The notes under the pieces were generated by a model, which saw nothing but the letters and a program-made list of their open reading frames with translations, was not told where the DNA came from and made no database searches. DNA of 64,000 nucleotides. Source: Methanobacteriota archaeon (GTDB lineage Archaea; Thermoplasmatota; Poseidoniia; Poseidoniales; Thalassarchaeaceae). The translations under genes and the position numbers were made by a program. Shown one piece after another: positions 32,911 through 41,386 of this stretch; within the stretch, counting starts at the first letter, position 1; each line of letters starts with the position of its first letter. The stretch covers positions 61,861 to 125,860 of the forward strand of contig WTHQ01000039.1 in the NCBI GenBank assembly GCA_011523055.1, given 5' to 3'.

Positions 32911-34632
32911 ATGATGGGGCGTCCCCTTGTAGCCTTGGCCGTGACCCTCATGTTGTCTTTTGGGTCGATTTCAGGCTGTTTCTCAGAAGACGGGAATGAG
33001 TTTGATGGCTCGGACCTCTCCATTGGTAATGACTTGGTGGCCTCGGGATTCTTCCATACGTTGGAGTTGCAGGCATCGAGCAGGCTTTCTTTGTACGTCC
33101 CTTACCTAATCCTAGATCCTGAAACGGGCTATGTCCAAAACTCGACGGTTATTGACATCGAGAGGGGCCAGGAGTTGAGTTTGGATATCCTGATTCCGCC
33201 TAGGACCGATGGGATCCATATCCTACTCGCTGAATACGGTCGCAGCCACTGGCCAGTTAGGGACCAATCAGAGTCATGGGCTTCTTGGTATGAGAGGACT
33301 GGGGGACGAAACCTAGGGGATTCTGGTGCAATTAGGGTCCCTGCCAATGGTTCATTGTATGACAGTGTGGAGACGAAGTCGGTCGTCCGACCTGGTGACG
33401 TCGTGGTGAAGTACATCTCGGCTGAGAGATTCTCAACCGTTCCATCCACGGATGGGGGTGCCCATTCATCCGGCCTGGTACATGGTAGGGTCGTATATGA
33501 CCGACTTTTCGAATTATCAGATCCGACTGACACCCTAGACCCAGTGGATGGAAAGGCCGGATACTTTGACAGGTGGGCAGGACAAGGAAACCCAGCCTAT
33601 GAGGACGCTGCACTGTACATCATTGGGGAGTTGGAGAGTTTTGGTTTGGAAGTCATTGGCCATAGATACGAGTACACGGACATCACAGGTGCCCAAAACC
33701 CCGAAGCGTACAACATCTGTGCATACAAGTGGGGCTCATCCACACCCGATGAATGGATGGTGTTTGGAGCTCACTTCGATGTTGCCCCTCCTGTTAACGC
33801 CGTTCTTCTAGATCCTCACGTGGTGGGGTTCAGATCCTACGGCACTCGAGCCGGTGCATACGACAATTCCGCTGGTACGGCCATGGTAATGGAGGCAGCA
33901 CGCGCGTTAGCGGACTTCGAGACTAGGAGAACAATGGTCTTCTGCCTATGGTCTGGCGAGGAGGGGGGCAAGAGAGGTTCTGATTACTGGACGGATTATT
34001 ACGTGAAAGAGGATAATCCAAATGTAAGGGTCATGAATTACATCAATCTTGACATGGCTGGTGTAAATTGGCCTGGAGGAGGCGGTGCTCCTCATGGTGA
34101 CCCTGATCCCCAGATCGATGAGGATGGGTATCCGAAGGATGACGAGGTGTGGCCTCTAAGGGTGTATATCGGACCTGGTCCAAATCATGATCGAATCGAT
34201 CAACCCGGAATGGTAGGACTCTCGAACTGGATCGGTTCCGATGCACTTGGACTGGAAGATCAATTGGGAACCCTGATCGGATTGAATTACTCTGCAGACA
34301 CTTGGAAGACAGATGTCTGGTTGGACATGGATAGGCCCGAGGTGATCGTCTATGAGGACACCACGGCCCGTAGTGATCATGCGAGCTTCCAAGACAACCT
34401 CGACACAGTGACGATTGGGTTCGGGGGCTTGGTGGATGGGTACTGGTGCTATCATCAGGTGTGCGACACACTTGAAGAGATGGAGGAATGGATGGACACC
34501 ACTGGCAAGGAATACGGTAACGAGAACAGTGGGGTGTCAAACTTGGTGAATAGCCTAGATATGATCACATGGTGGGCGATACTTACCTTCTTTCACTGCG
34601 ATGAGGAGCCGATTTTCAACGCATTGGGTTAG
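32911..34632 (+). CDS. Secreted M28 family zinc aminopeptidase lipoprotein
   Basis: A 573-residue exported peptidase. The lipoprotein signal MMGRPLVALAVTLML then SFGSISGC ends in a lipobox Cys. The M28 catalytic domain lies at residues about 280-520: GAHFDVAPP (His ligand), YDNSAGTAMVMEAAR (bridging Asp), WSGEEGGKRGSDYW (catalytic Glu pair), INLDMAG and RSDHASFQ (last His). The first 200 residues form an uncharacterised beta-rich N-terminal domain. It probably digests peptides outside the membrane, feeding a protein-degrading lifestyle. It ends 6 bp from the convergent M50 gene. Confidence 0.93.
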   Translation: MMGRPLVALAVTLMLSFGSISGCFSEDGNEFDGSDLSIGNDLVASGFFHTLELQASSRLSLYVPYLILDPETGYVQNSTVIDIERGQELSLDILIPPRTDGIHILLAEYGRSHWPVRDQSESWASWYERTGGRNLGDSGAIRVPANGSLYDSVETKSVVRPGDVVVKYISAERFSTVPSTDGGAHSSGLVHGRVVYDRLFELSDPTDTLDPVDGKAGYFDRWAGQGNPAYEDAALYIIGELESFGLEVIGHRYEYTDITGAQNPEAYNICAYKWGSSTPDEWMVFGAHFDVAPPVNAVLLDPHVVGFRSYGTRAGAYDNSAGTAMVMEAARALADFETRRTMVFCLWSGEEGGKRGSDYWTDYYVKEDNPNVRVMNYINLDMAGVNWPGGGGAPHGDPDPQIDEDGYPKDDEVWPLRVYIGPGPNHDRIDQPGMVGLSNWIGSDALGLEDQLGTLIGLNYSADTWKTDVWLDMDRPEVIVYEDTTARSDHASFQDNLDTVTIGFGGLVDGYWCYHQVCDTLEEMEEWMDTTGKEYGNENSGVSNLVNSLDMITWWAILTFFHCDEEPIFNALG

Positions 34633-34638
34633 GCCCTC

Positions 34639-35481
34639 TCAAGTAAGCAATGAGACGTTCACGTATATCGTCCCCGCGGAGATTGAGAGCCAGATCCAGA
34701 ATACAGTGTCTGACCATGTTTTGATTTTCTTTCCATCGAGCGGGCCGAACGGGAGCATGTTGAACAGGGCCAGCACACCGTTGCCCCAGACCCACGTTAT
34801 GAGCAGGAGGTCAGTTACATCGGACCTGATACCGGTAAGCTGCCCTAAAATGATCAATGTAGCACCCATCATCCAGAGTGCTACATTGGTCACCGGCCCA
34901 GCCAACGCTATTCGACCGAATTGGGCCTTGGTGGTCCTACCTAGAACCATCACCGCACCAGGGGCCATGAATACGATTCCAGTCAACGCAGACAGTATTA
35001 CACCGAATCTGAGGCCCGAGGGGTCCGCTCTGAACTCAGCCCAACAACCATACCTCTTCGCCATGACCTTGTGGGCTATTTCATGGAGAATGAATGCTGG
35101 CGCCAAAGTCAACAGTGACCTCGCAGCTCCAACAATGAACCCAGCTGGGTTGTTCAATGCCCCGATTACACCGTTGGAGAACATGAATCCCAAGGCGACG
35201 GTGAACGCAACAGTAGCGATGCTAAGGTCTGAGATCTCCTTGCTTGAGAAATGCCATACCGAGGTGCTCCTTGGTACGGTCGAAATCGAGATCGCGGGCT
35301 CAGCACCAAAGATTCGACTGAATGGCGTCCCTGTCCTATTCGCCTGCACCACGCGTACTCCACTGTCCCCACGTCTCCAATTACCATCATCACGTGATGG
35401 ACGGTGGCTCTTCTGGCGTCGGAATTGGTCCATGAGATCGTCATCTAGCCACCAAGCCCTAGGATCTCGCTCGCCTTTCAT
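34639..35481 (-). CDS. M50 site-2 protease family membrane metalloprotease
   Basis: A 280-residue intramembrane zinc protease. After about 95 polar N-terminal residues there are four or more transmembrane helices; the HEXXH motif HEIAH lies near residues 132-136 in TLAPAFILHEIAHKVMAKRYG, and the third-ligand motif FNMLPFGPLDGKK is near residue 247. Such enzymes cleave membrane-anchored regulators or signal remnants. It has no PDZ domain. The polar N-terminus contains many Arg residues and no recognised domain. The ATG at 35481 is used. Confidence 0.92.
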   Translation of the reverse strand: MKGERDPRAWWLDDDLMDQFRRQKSHRPSRDDGNWRRGDSGVRVVQANRTGTPFSRIFGAEPAISISTVPRSTSVWHFSSKEISDLSIATVAFTVALGFMFSNGVIGALNNPAGFIVGAARSLLTLAPAFILHEIAHKVMAKRYGCWAEFRADPSGLRFGVILSALTGIVFMAPGAVMVLGRTTKAQFGRIALAGPVTNVALWMMGATLIILGQLTGIRSDVTDLLLITWVWGNGVLALFNMLPFGPLDGKKIKTWSDTVFWIWLSISAGTIYVNVSLLT

Positions 35482-35552
35482 GGAGTTGCCTGTGGGGAAG
35501 GGTCTGTTTCAAATCATTGTTATTCAGTTTCCCAGGGAAATGGCATGCTCTA

Positions 35553-36047
35553 CTAGGATTCGCCCTTCTCCATCGACTCAATTTCCTGCTCTAATTCCGA
35601 CCACCAACCATTCCCAGTGTTTTGAAGAAGGCTGAGCTTTTCCAATGCATCACTGATCTCCGAGTCATTGGGCGGCCTAGTAGACCATGGGTTTTGATCT
35701 GATAACGATATGGGGCCTTTGTCAGCCTGCTTATTTCGTTCTATTTCGAATATTTTTTGAATTTCCTCGATTGTATCTGGCTGATTGTTTCCCTGATGCC
35801 GTAGTAGAGACTGGTGGTAGGTGGACATCCAGTTCCCATGTGCGGGATCGGCCGTGTGGCTCGAGGGATCGGCTAGCATCGCCCCGAGCTTCCTTGCCAG
35901 CTGCTCCAAACCAGTTTCGGCCCTATCCGAGAATAGAGCGTTTCTTGCTGCTGAGTGCCGGCTTATGCAGCTCTTGCATCTACTCGTGCCCGGGGTGTCA
36001 GGGGCGTCGCACATCAAACAGCAAACTGACAACCCCATCTGATCCAT
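35553..36047 (-). CDS. Small zinc-ribbon protein, unknown function
   Basis: About 164 residues. The N-terminus carries a zinc ribbon, CCLMC then CKSC (residues about 9-30), followed by a helical, charged region ending in ELEQEIESMEKGES. No catalytic motif is seen. The frame extends to a TTG at 36128, but the ATG at 36047 (MDQMGLSVCC) places the ribbon at the N-terminus as in related small ribbons. A gene encoding another zinc-finger protein ends just upstream on the same strand. Confidence 0.6.
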   Translation of the reverse strand: MDQMGLSVCCLMCDAPDTPGTSRCKSCISRHSAARNALFSDRAETGLEQLARKLGAMLADPSSHTADPAHGNWMSTYHQSLLRHQGNNQPDTIEEIQKIFEIERNKQADKGPISLSDQNPWSTRPPNDSEISDALEKLSLLQNTGNGWWSELEQEIESMEKGES

Positions 36048-36131
36048 TGCTCGCCTCGGTAGAGACACGGGACGTGGATGGAAGCAGTGCTGAAATATCC
36101 TTTCTCTCGTCACAAACCGTCGGGCCAATGT

Positions 36132-36782
36132 TCATCTCGGTTCCTCTTCAGATCGCTCATCAGAGAACTGGAGGCCCGCCAATGCACCCGCATCCTCAGG
36201 TGCTATCCCATGCTCCACGATTAGATGTCTGACTAGAAGGTGCCTCCGAACAGTACCATTGCATATCCTACATTCCGTGATAGGCATCGGAGACCGGCCC
36301 TGGAATCTCTGGCGTCCTTCTGGGGTCATCAAGCGTCTCCCTGTTCTCACTGCAACATTGGCGAAAACGAGTATGAAAAATAGGGTTCCGCAAACAAAAC
36401 CCGCAGAAAGTGGAGATACCGGGGGGTCCTGAGCCAGAGTCAGATTCAGGTAGGCGTAGTAATCTCCGTTACTCTGTGACGAATTGTCGAATGAGATTGT
36501 GTGGTAGAATCTCTCACCTCGGACAGTTAGAATAACTTCAATTCCATCATCTCCTTCCTCAAATTCCAACTCCATTCGGTATCCTCCGCTAAAATCGCTC
36601 ATCGAAGATCCTCCTGAAAATTTCACGCAGTCGTATGCGTGTGGCTCACATTCGATGACGATTTCCTCGTATTGGACCGCCGTGTTGTTCGGATATGTCA
36701 ATGTCCCCAGTATGGTGTACGAATCAGCGGTAACCACTGAAGAGGCCATTGAAATGACGCAAATGATTTGGATAAGTCTCAT
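36132..36782 (-). CDS. Single-pass membrane protein with external domain and cytoplasmic zinc finger
   Basis: A 216-residue protein with a signal peptide (MRLIQIICVISMASSVVTA), an external beta-rich domain of about 100 residues with two Cys (ECEPHAYDC), a transmembrane helix (SAGFVCGTLFFILVFANVAV), and a cytoplasmic C-terminus containing C-x2-C then H-x4-H (CRICNGTVRRHLLVRHLIVEHG), a probable zinc finger. This arrangement would let an outside event be sensed inside, but no partner is known. The external domain resembles carboxypeptidase-regulatory-like folds only loosely. Confidence 0.65.
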   Translation of the reverse strand: MRLIQIICVISMASSVVTADSYTILGTLTYPNNTAVQYEEIVIECEPHAYDCVKFSGGSSMSDFSGGYRMELEFEEGDDGIEVILTVRGERFYHTISFDNSSQSNGDYYAYLNLTLAQDPPVSPLSAGFVCGTLFFILVFANVAVRTGRRLMTPEGRQRFQGRSPMPITECRICNGTVRRHLLVRHLIVEHGIAPEDAGALAGLQFSDERSEEEPR

Positions 36783-36845
36783 TCCTCAAAACCACACTCC
36801 AATCTAATCTACGTTTCATGCTTCACTTGGGCTCCGAGGGATATC

Positions 36846-39065
36846 TTAGACGCCTTTTCCAAAGCGTGGAGACCACCAATTTGCTTTGCCCATGAGCCTC
36901 ATGGCAGATGGAACTACGATCGCACGAACGATCGTCGCGTCTACGAATACGGCAATGGCTAGTGCGAAACCAATGGACTTGATGATCATAACATCTGCGA
37001 AAATGAATCCGGAGAACACAGCGATCATTATCGCTGCAGCTCCAGTTATCAGGCTTCCAGACGCCTGCAGCCCAGTGGAGACCGCGAGAGTATTGTCCCC
37101 GGTCTCATTCCAAGCCTCGTGGATTCTTGAGAGCATCAGCACCTCATAGTCCATGGAGAGGCCAAAGGCAATGCCGAAGACAAGGGGGGGCACCATCAAG
37201 TCAAGGGGCTGGGGGGTGAAGTTCAATGCGTCTGCAAGCAGGCCCTCCTGAAACACGACTACAATTAGCCCGAACGAGGCTGATACGGAGAGAATGTTCA
37301 TCAGAACTGCTTTGACTGGAACAATGACCGATCTGACTTGCATCCAAACCAACACCATAGTCAGGATCAGCACGAATGCGAGGACAATTGGAATCCGGTC
37401 TGAGAGATGCTGTTTCATATCCACCTCGAATGAAGACCATCCACCCACGAGAACCTCTTGGCCTGAGTCCACCGTCTGAGTTCTTATGTCCTTGATTAGT
37501 TGCTCCGCCTCATCGGTGCCGCTTGCGAACGTTGTGGCAACATCGATCATGGCTATGTTTTGCGAGACAGTAGTCTGCCAGAGGATTCTGTCGTTCTCGG
37601 GCCATTGCTCAAATTCCAAATCGAAGAGGTCCGGCTTGCACATCGGATGCTCGATCGAAATTACCCCTGTTATGCCTCGAATGCCCTGGCAGATGGATTC
37701 CATTCCCTGTGCAACTTCTTTTGAGTAGGGGTCATGTCCTTCCTCGAATACCACTACCAGTGGAACAACAGATGCTGTGAAGGCCGGAAATTCATCCTCG
37801 AGAATCTCTAGCGCCTGTCTGGATTCAAGATCCGGTGGGAGTGCCTCCACCCCTCCTGCAGTTAGCTGAACATTGAGGAAAGGTGACCCCAAGAGGAGGA
37901 GTACCGCCATGGCTGGGACAAGCCATCGTACTGGATTCTTCATGACTTTCGTTGAGAATGTCTCCCAGAACTTTGTCTTGCGATTCGCACCGGGTATTGG
38001 GACTCTGAGTGAATTTATCCTTGCGCCCAGGAACGACAGTAGGGCCGGTAGTAGGGTCAAGGAGTACAACAGGGCCCCGAGGACCGCTAGGAAAGCACCC
38101 ATGCCCATCGAAGGCATGTGAGTCTCCGAGAAGTAGAACAGGCTACAGAGGCCTACTGCAACAGTAGCACCGGAGTAGAGTATAGCCCGGCCTGCTGTGT
38201 GCATCATGGTCGCGATTGCGTCCTCTGTCGTGGCACCTGCTTCCAATTCCTCGCGAAAGCGGCTGATCATAAAGAGGCTGTAATCGATGGATACTGCGAT
38301 TCCGATGAGTGAAATCATACTGGTTGAGTATTGGGTCATCGAGAAGTAGTGGGATATGAGGAACGATAGGCCGATCGCAAGAGGGAGCATGAGAGCGACA
38401 ATCGCCATGGGCAGGGCAGCTGCTGACAGGGTGCCGAATACGAACAAGAGGATGAGGAAGGACAGGGGCAGGCCGATTATCTCGGCTCTGATCTGGTCCT
38501 GTTCCAGTAGCCTGTCGAAATCATGGCTAATCACCAGGCTTCCAGTCACTAGTACCTCAAGATCTTCTGATGAGATGCTGTCCTTGATGTTGCCCAACTC
38601 ATGTTCGACCTGCTCGTCTGTCCCGCCGAACTGTACGAAGACGGCCGTTCGCTTACCATCCTGTGAAACGTGTTGGGCCAGATGGACGGGGTTTTCCCTG
38701 TCGTCGTAGGCCGTTGAAACGCTGAGAACTTCCAGATCTATTTCCTGCAGATCGTCTAGCGACGCATTCAGCTCATTCTCGAACCTATCTTCTGACCAAT
38801 CCCACTCACCGTGCGAGAAGATGTAGGTCACTGTGTTGGTCGATGTCACCGGAAGTTCTTCGCTCACCAATTCGAGTGCCCGCCCAGCCTCTATGCTGGG
38901 TGGGGGCTGGTTGCCGTCCTCGAACTCGTTACCCCCTGCGATCAAAACCCCCGATAGTGCCAAGGTGGCAAGCGACAGTGCGGTAACGAGGCCTCTCTTC
39001 TTGTGGGTGAATCGCCCAAGTCCCGCTAGTATCCCATCTCGTGTGGAGTGATTAGACGGTTGCAT
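36846..39065 (-). CDS. RND superfamily exporter (MMPL type)
   Basis: A 739-residue membrane protein with the two-fold pattern of MMPL/RND transporters: one helix, a large external loop, five helices, repeated. MISLIGIAVSIDYSLFMISRFREELEAG and in the second half FGIAFGLSMDYEVLMLSRIHEAW hold the conserved Asp residues of the proton pathway. The substrate, possibly lipids or hydrophobic compounds, is unknown. The ATG at 39065 is preceded by a TATA box on the minus strand at 39087-39096 (27 bp), so the transcript is probably leaderless. Confidence 0.93.
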   Translation of the reverse strand: MQPSNHSTRDGILAGLGRFTHKKRGLVTALSLATLALSGVLIAGGNEFEDGNQPPPSIEAGRALELVSEELPVTSTNTVTYIFSHGEWDWSEDRFENELNASLDDLQEIDLEVLSVSTAYDDRENPVHLAQHVSQDGKRTAVFVQFGGTDEQVEHELGNIKDSISSEDLEVLVTGSLVISHDFDRLLEQDQIRAEIIGLPLSFLILLFVFGTLSAAALPMAIVALMLPLAIGLSFLISHYFSMTQYSTSMISLIGIAVSIDYSLFMISRFREELEAGATTEDAIATMMHTAGRAILYSGATVAVGLCSLFYFSETHMPSMGMGAFLAVLGALLYSLTLLPALLSFLGARINSLRVPIPGANRKTKFWETFSTKVMKNPVRWLVPAMAVLLLLGSPFLNVQLTAGGVEALPPDLESRQALEILEDEFPAFTASVVPLVVVFEEGHDPYSKEVAQGMESICQGIRGITGVISIEHPMCKPDLFDLEFEQWPENDRILWQTTVSQNIAMIDVATTFASGTDEAEQLIKDIRTQTVDSGQEVLVGGWSSFEVDMKQHLSDRIPIVLAFVLILTMVLVWMQVRSVIVPVKAVLMNILSVSASFGLIVVVFQEGLLADALNFTPQPLDLMVPPLVFGIAFGLSMDYEVLMLSRIHEAWNETGDNTLAVSTGLQASGSLITGAAAIMIAVFSGFIFADVMIIKSIGFALAIAVFVDATIVRAIVVPSAMRLMGKANWWSPRFGKGV

Positions 39066-39086
39066 TAAGCTACCCTCACCAATGCA

Positions 39087-39096
39087 GGATATAATC
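39087..39096 (-). promoter_or_regulatory. TATA box for the MMPL exporter gene
   Basis: The minus strand reads gattatatcc, centred 27 bp from the ATG at 39065. The remaining spacer up to 39258 holds an inverted repeat (aggtggtg / caccacct, about 39132-39180) and no convincing gene. Confidence 0.55.
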
Positions 39097-39258
39097 GAGT
39101 GTCAGCCAACTAGGGAGGAAACGGTTGAGATCGAGGTGGTGGCTGGCTCCATGGTGTCGGTACTTGGGTGTTCACCACCTTGCTTAGGGAAACCGTAGGA
39201 TCGGACTTGTAGATGAAGACCTGGTGAGTTGGTAGGTGTTATGTCCTGCTGGTCGTGA

Positions 39259-40425
39259 TCAAGTGCTTGAATCTGGAGTCCTGATCGTAACTGAGCACAG
39301 TTTGCTTGATGGGCTATACTCGCTCCTCGGATCTATGATTATGTCCGAACCGTCAGGCAAATCTTCGGAGATCTTTGTCTTAATTTGAGGGATTTCATCA
39401 TCTCCACAAACAAGACGGCCTCGTACCACATATGGCTTAGAGGAGTCCATCAAGGGCAGCAACAGTGGGAGGAACCTGAGGAATTTGTGTGGCAAATTTA
39501 TAATTAATAAATTCCAAAAATCCATAGGCACTTTCATTTTCTCGAGTTGCCCTGCGTCAGCAACTCCTGACCACAGGCCTTCCCCCCATTCTGTAAATTC
39601 TGTGTTGTCGATGTCGAATGGCAATCTCATCCACCTTCTGAGATTCTCGTTGAGGAGCCTGATTGCCCCTGGGTTCAGATCAGTCGCCAGTACTGAAGAC
39701 ACTAAATTTGGGATGTTGATCATGTGGGCCAACGCTGGGCCAACGCCGCAAAAAGGATCTGCGACCCTTATTGGGGAGCCAATTGCATCAGAGAGTCTCT
39801 TCGCCTCCTCAGCTGTGGCTATTCTCTCCGTTTGGAGTCGTGATGAGTAATAGGCAACGCCAGGGTCGCATAGTATTTGACAACCAGACTCTCTGGTAGT
39901 CACCTCAGTTGAGATGTCAGAGTCCATTGTGACGGCGTTGATTTTCCCATTCTCCCTCACTCCTATTGGACGTAAGTCCCTAACTCTATGTTCTCCCTTA
40001 ACCCCATTATCTTCCAAGACCAGTCTGACATTGGGATTGGCGGTCATCTTGGATTTAATGATCTGGAATTGGAACTCTCTGATTGATTCTTCCATCTTGA
40101 GGATCATCATATCTCCGATAAGCTCGTGCGATGAGGGCCATGATTTACGGTGCTTTTCAACCAATGCTTCACCTATATCCTCCTCAAGAAGTTGAAGCCA
40201 AGAGGGTCTCTTCCTGTCTTCTGGAACTCCTATGGTGGCGACTAAAGCAAAGATGTCCAGCGGCGGAGGGAGTGGTTTTGGCGCATCTTGATTCAATGGG
40301 ATCAGTCTTGTTTTTCCATCAGGGCCCGGATGTATTCGAAAGCCCTCTCCCATCCAGCCCTCAGCGGAAAGGAGCTCGATGGTCTTCTGAACCTCGGAGT
40401 TCGGTACCTCGAGATGGGGGCCCAC
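39259..40425 (-). CDS. Trm5-type tRNA methyltransferase
   Basis: About 388 residues of the Trm5/Tyw2 class of SAM-dependent enzymes, which methylate guanosine 37 of tRNA or take part in wyosine synthesis. The SAM site is RVADPFCGVGPALAH with ATDLNPGAIRLLNENLRRW, and the NLPH motif is LLIINLPHKFLRFLP. The middle domain (DNGVKGEHRVRDL) resembles the linker that reads tRNA shape. A GTG at 40425 or a TTG at 40431 are the best starts, since no ATG is near. The gene runs back to back with the Dph5 gene; their 5' ends lie only 30 bp apart. Confidence 0.82.
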   Translation of the reverse strand: MGPHLEVPNSEVQKTIELLSAEGWMGEGFRIHPGPDGKTRLIPLNQDAPKPLPPPLDIFALVATIGVPEDRKRPSWLQLLEEDIGEALVEKHRKSWPSSHELIGDMMILKMEESIREFQFQIIKSKMTANPNVRLVLEDNGVKGEHRVRDLRPIGVRENGKINAVTMDSDISTEVTTRESGCQILCDPGVAYYSSRLQTERIATAEEAKRLSDAIGSPIRVADPFCGVGPALAHMINIPNLVSSVLATDLNPGAIRLLNENLRRWMRLPFDIDNTEFTEWGEGLWSGVADAGQLEKMKVPMDFWNLLIINLPHKFLRFLPLLLPLMDSSKPYVVRGRLVCGDDEIPQIKTKISEDLPDGSDIIIDPRSEYSPSSKLCSVTIRTPDSST

Positions 40426-40455
40426 AGCCAACGGGGTGGCGACCCATGCTTCACA

Positions 40456-41343
40456 ATGACGGATCTTGAGCTCCTAGATCTACTTCTTGAAGGGGGGGCG
40501 CTTCAGAGGGCCATGGGCCAGATTCCTCCCCGTCCCGGTCTGACATTGATTGGACTGGGGCCAGGAGACTTAGGACTAATGACAAAAAATGCCATTGATG
40601 CAGCGAGGGAAGCGGATTATCGGTTTCTCGAGGGGTATACGGCCACGTTGCCACCGGCTCAGGAGGATCTACTAAGTGAGTTTCTCGGTGATTGGACAAT
40701 GCTAATGAGGCCTGAAATTGAGGGTCCTGAGGAGTTACTAGAGCTCTCGGGGCACTCCTCGGTTGCCCTTTTGGTGGTTGGCGACCCACTTCACGCGACG
40801 ACCCATGTTGACCTGCTAATTCGAGCGCGAGAGCGGGGAATCCTGACTCTGGTAATACCAGGGATTTCGGCCACAAGCTTAGCCGTCACGAACAGCGGTC
40901 TTCAATCCTATCGTTTCGGTAGACAGGTCACATTGCCATACCCATACGAGGACTACCTGCCCACATCGCCAATGCAGATGATGCTCGACAATCTCTCCAA
41001 CAATCTTCACACACTAGTCCTGCTCGATCTGGACCCAACAGGCATGGGGAAAGATAGGCCCATTCCAATGAATCCGGGCCAAGCAGTCGATGTTCTCCTA
41101 AGAATGCAGAACAGGATTGGTAGTTCTGATCCCCCAGCTCGACCTACAGGCGGTCATGTCCTGGATTGGAATTGCATACTACTCAGTGACCTCGGGACAT
41201 CTAGTCAGTTAATTCGCTCTGGCTGTCTCAGAGAAATAGCCAATATACAATCGGGGAGGATCCATTGCATGATCATACCTGCAGAAATGGATGAATTGGA
41301 ACATGCAGCGTTCGATGCAATCAGAATCCAACCCAGTTCTTGA
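40456..41343 (+). CDS. dph5: Diphthine synthase
   Basis: About 295 residues of the tetrapyrrole-methylase fold that methylates the modified histidine of elongation factor 2 on the way to diphthamide. TLIGLGPGDLGLMTKNAIDAA, EGYTATLPP, VVGDPLHATTHVDLL, IPGISATSLAVTNSGLQSYRFG and TLPYPYEDYLPTSP are the family blocks. The N-terminus has about 30 residues before the fold core, more than usual; the ATG at 40456 is used, and ATG 40513 is an alternative. A longer frame from 40288 would invade the Trm5 gene. Confidence 0.93.
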   Translation: MTDLELLDLLLEGGALQRAMGQIPPRPGLTLIGLGPGDLGLMTKNAIDAAREADYRFLEGYTATLPPAQEDLLSEFLGDWTMLMRPEIEGPEELLELSGHSSVALLVVGDPLHATTHVDLLIRARERGILTLVIPGISATSLAVTNSGLQSYRFGRQVTLPYPYEDYLPTSPMQMMLDNLSNNLHTLVLLDLDPTGMGKDRPIPMNPGQAVDVLLRMQNRIGSSDPPARPTGGHVLDWNCILLSDLGTSSQLIRSGCLREIANIQSGRIHCMIIPAEMDELEHAAFDAIRIQPSS

Positions 41344-41386
41344 AGTGCACCGAGGGAATCAAGGGGAATAGGGTAGTCGGAAAGTC

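Noticed and set aside
39082..39198. 38-codon plus-strand ORF (MQDIIECQ start)
   Set aside because: It overlaps the TATA box of the divergent exporter gene, has no recognisable motif and no promoter of its own.
40288..40455. Extended N-terminus of diphthine synthase
   Set aside because: It would overlap the Trm5 coding region on the other strand and lacks family similarity.
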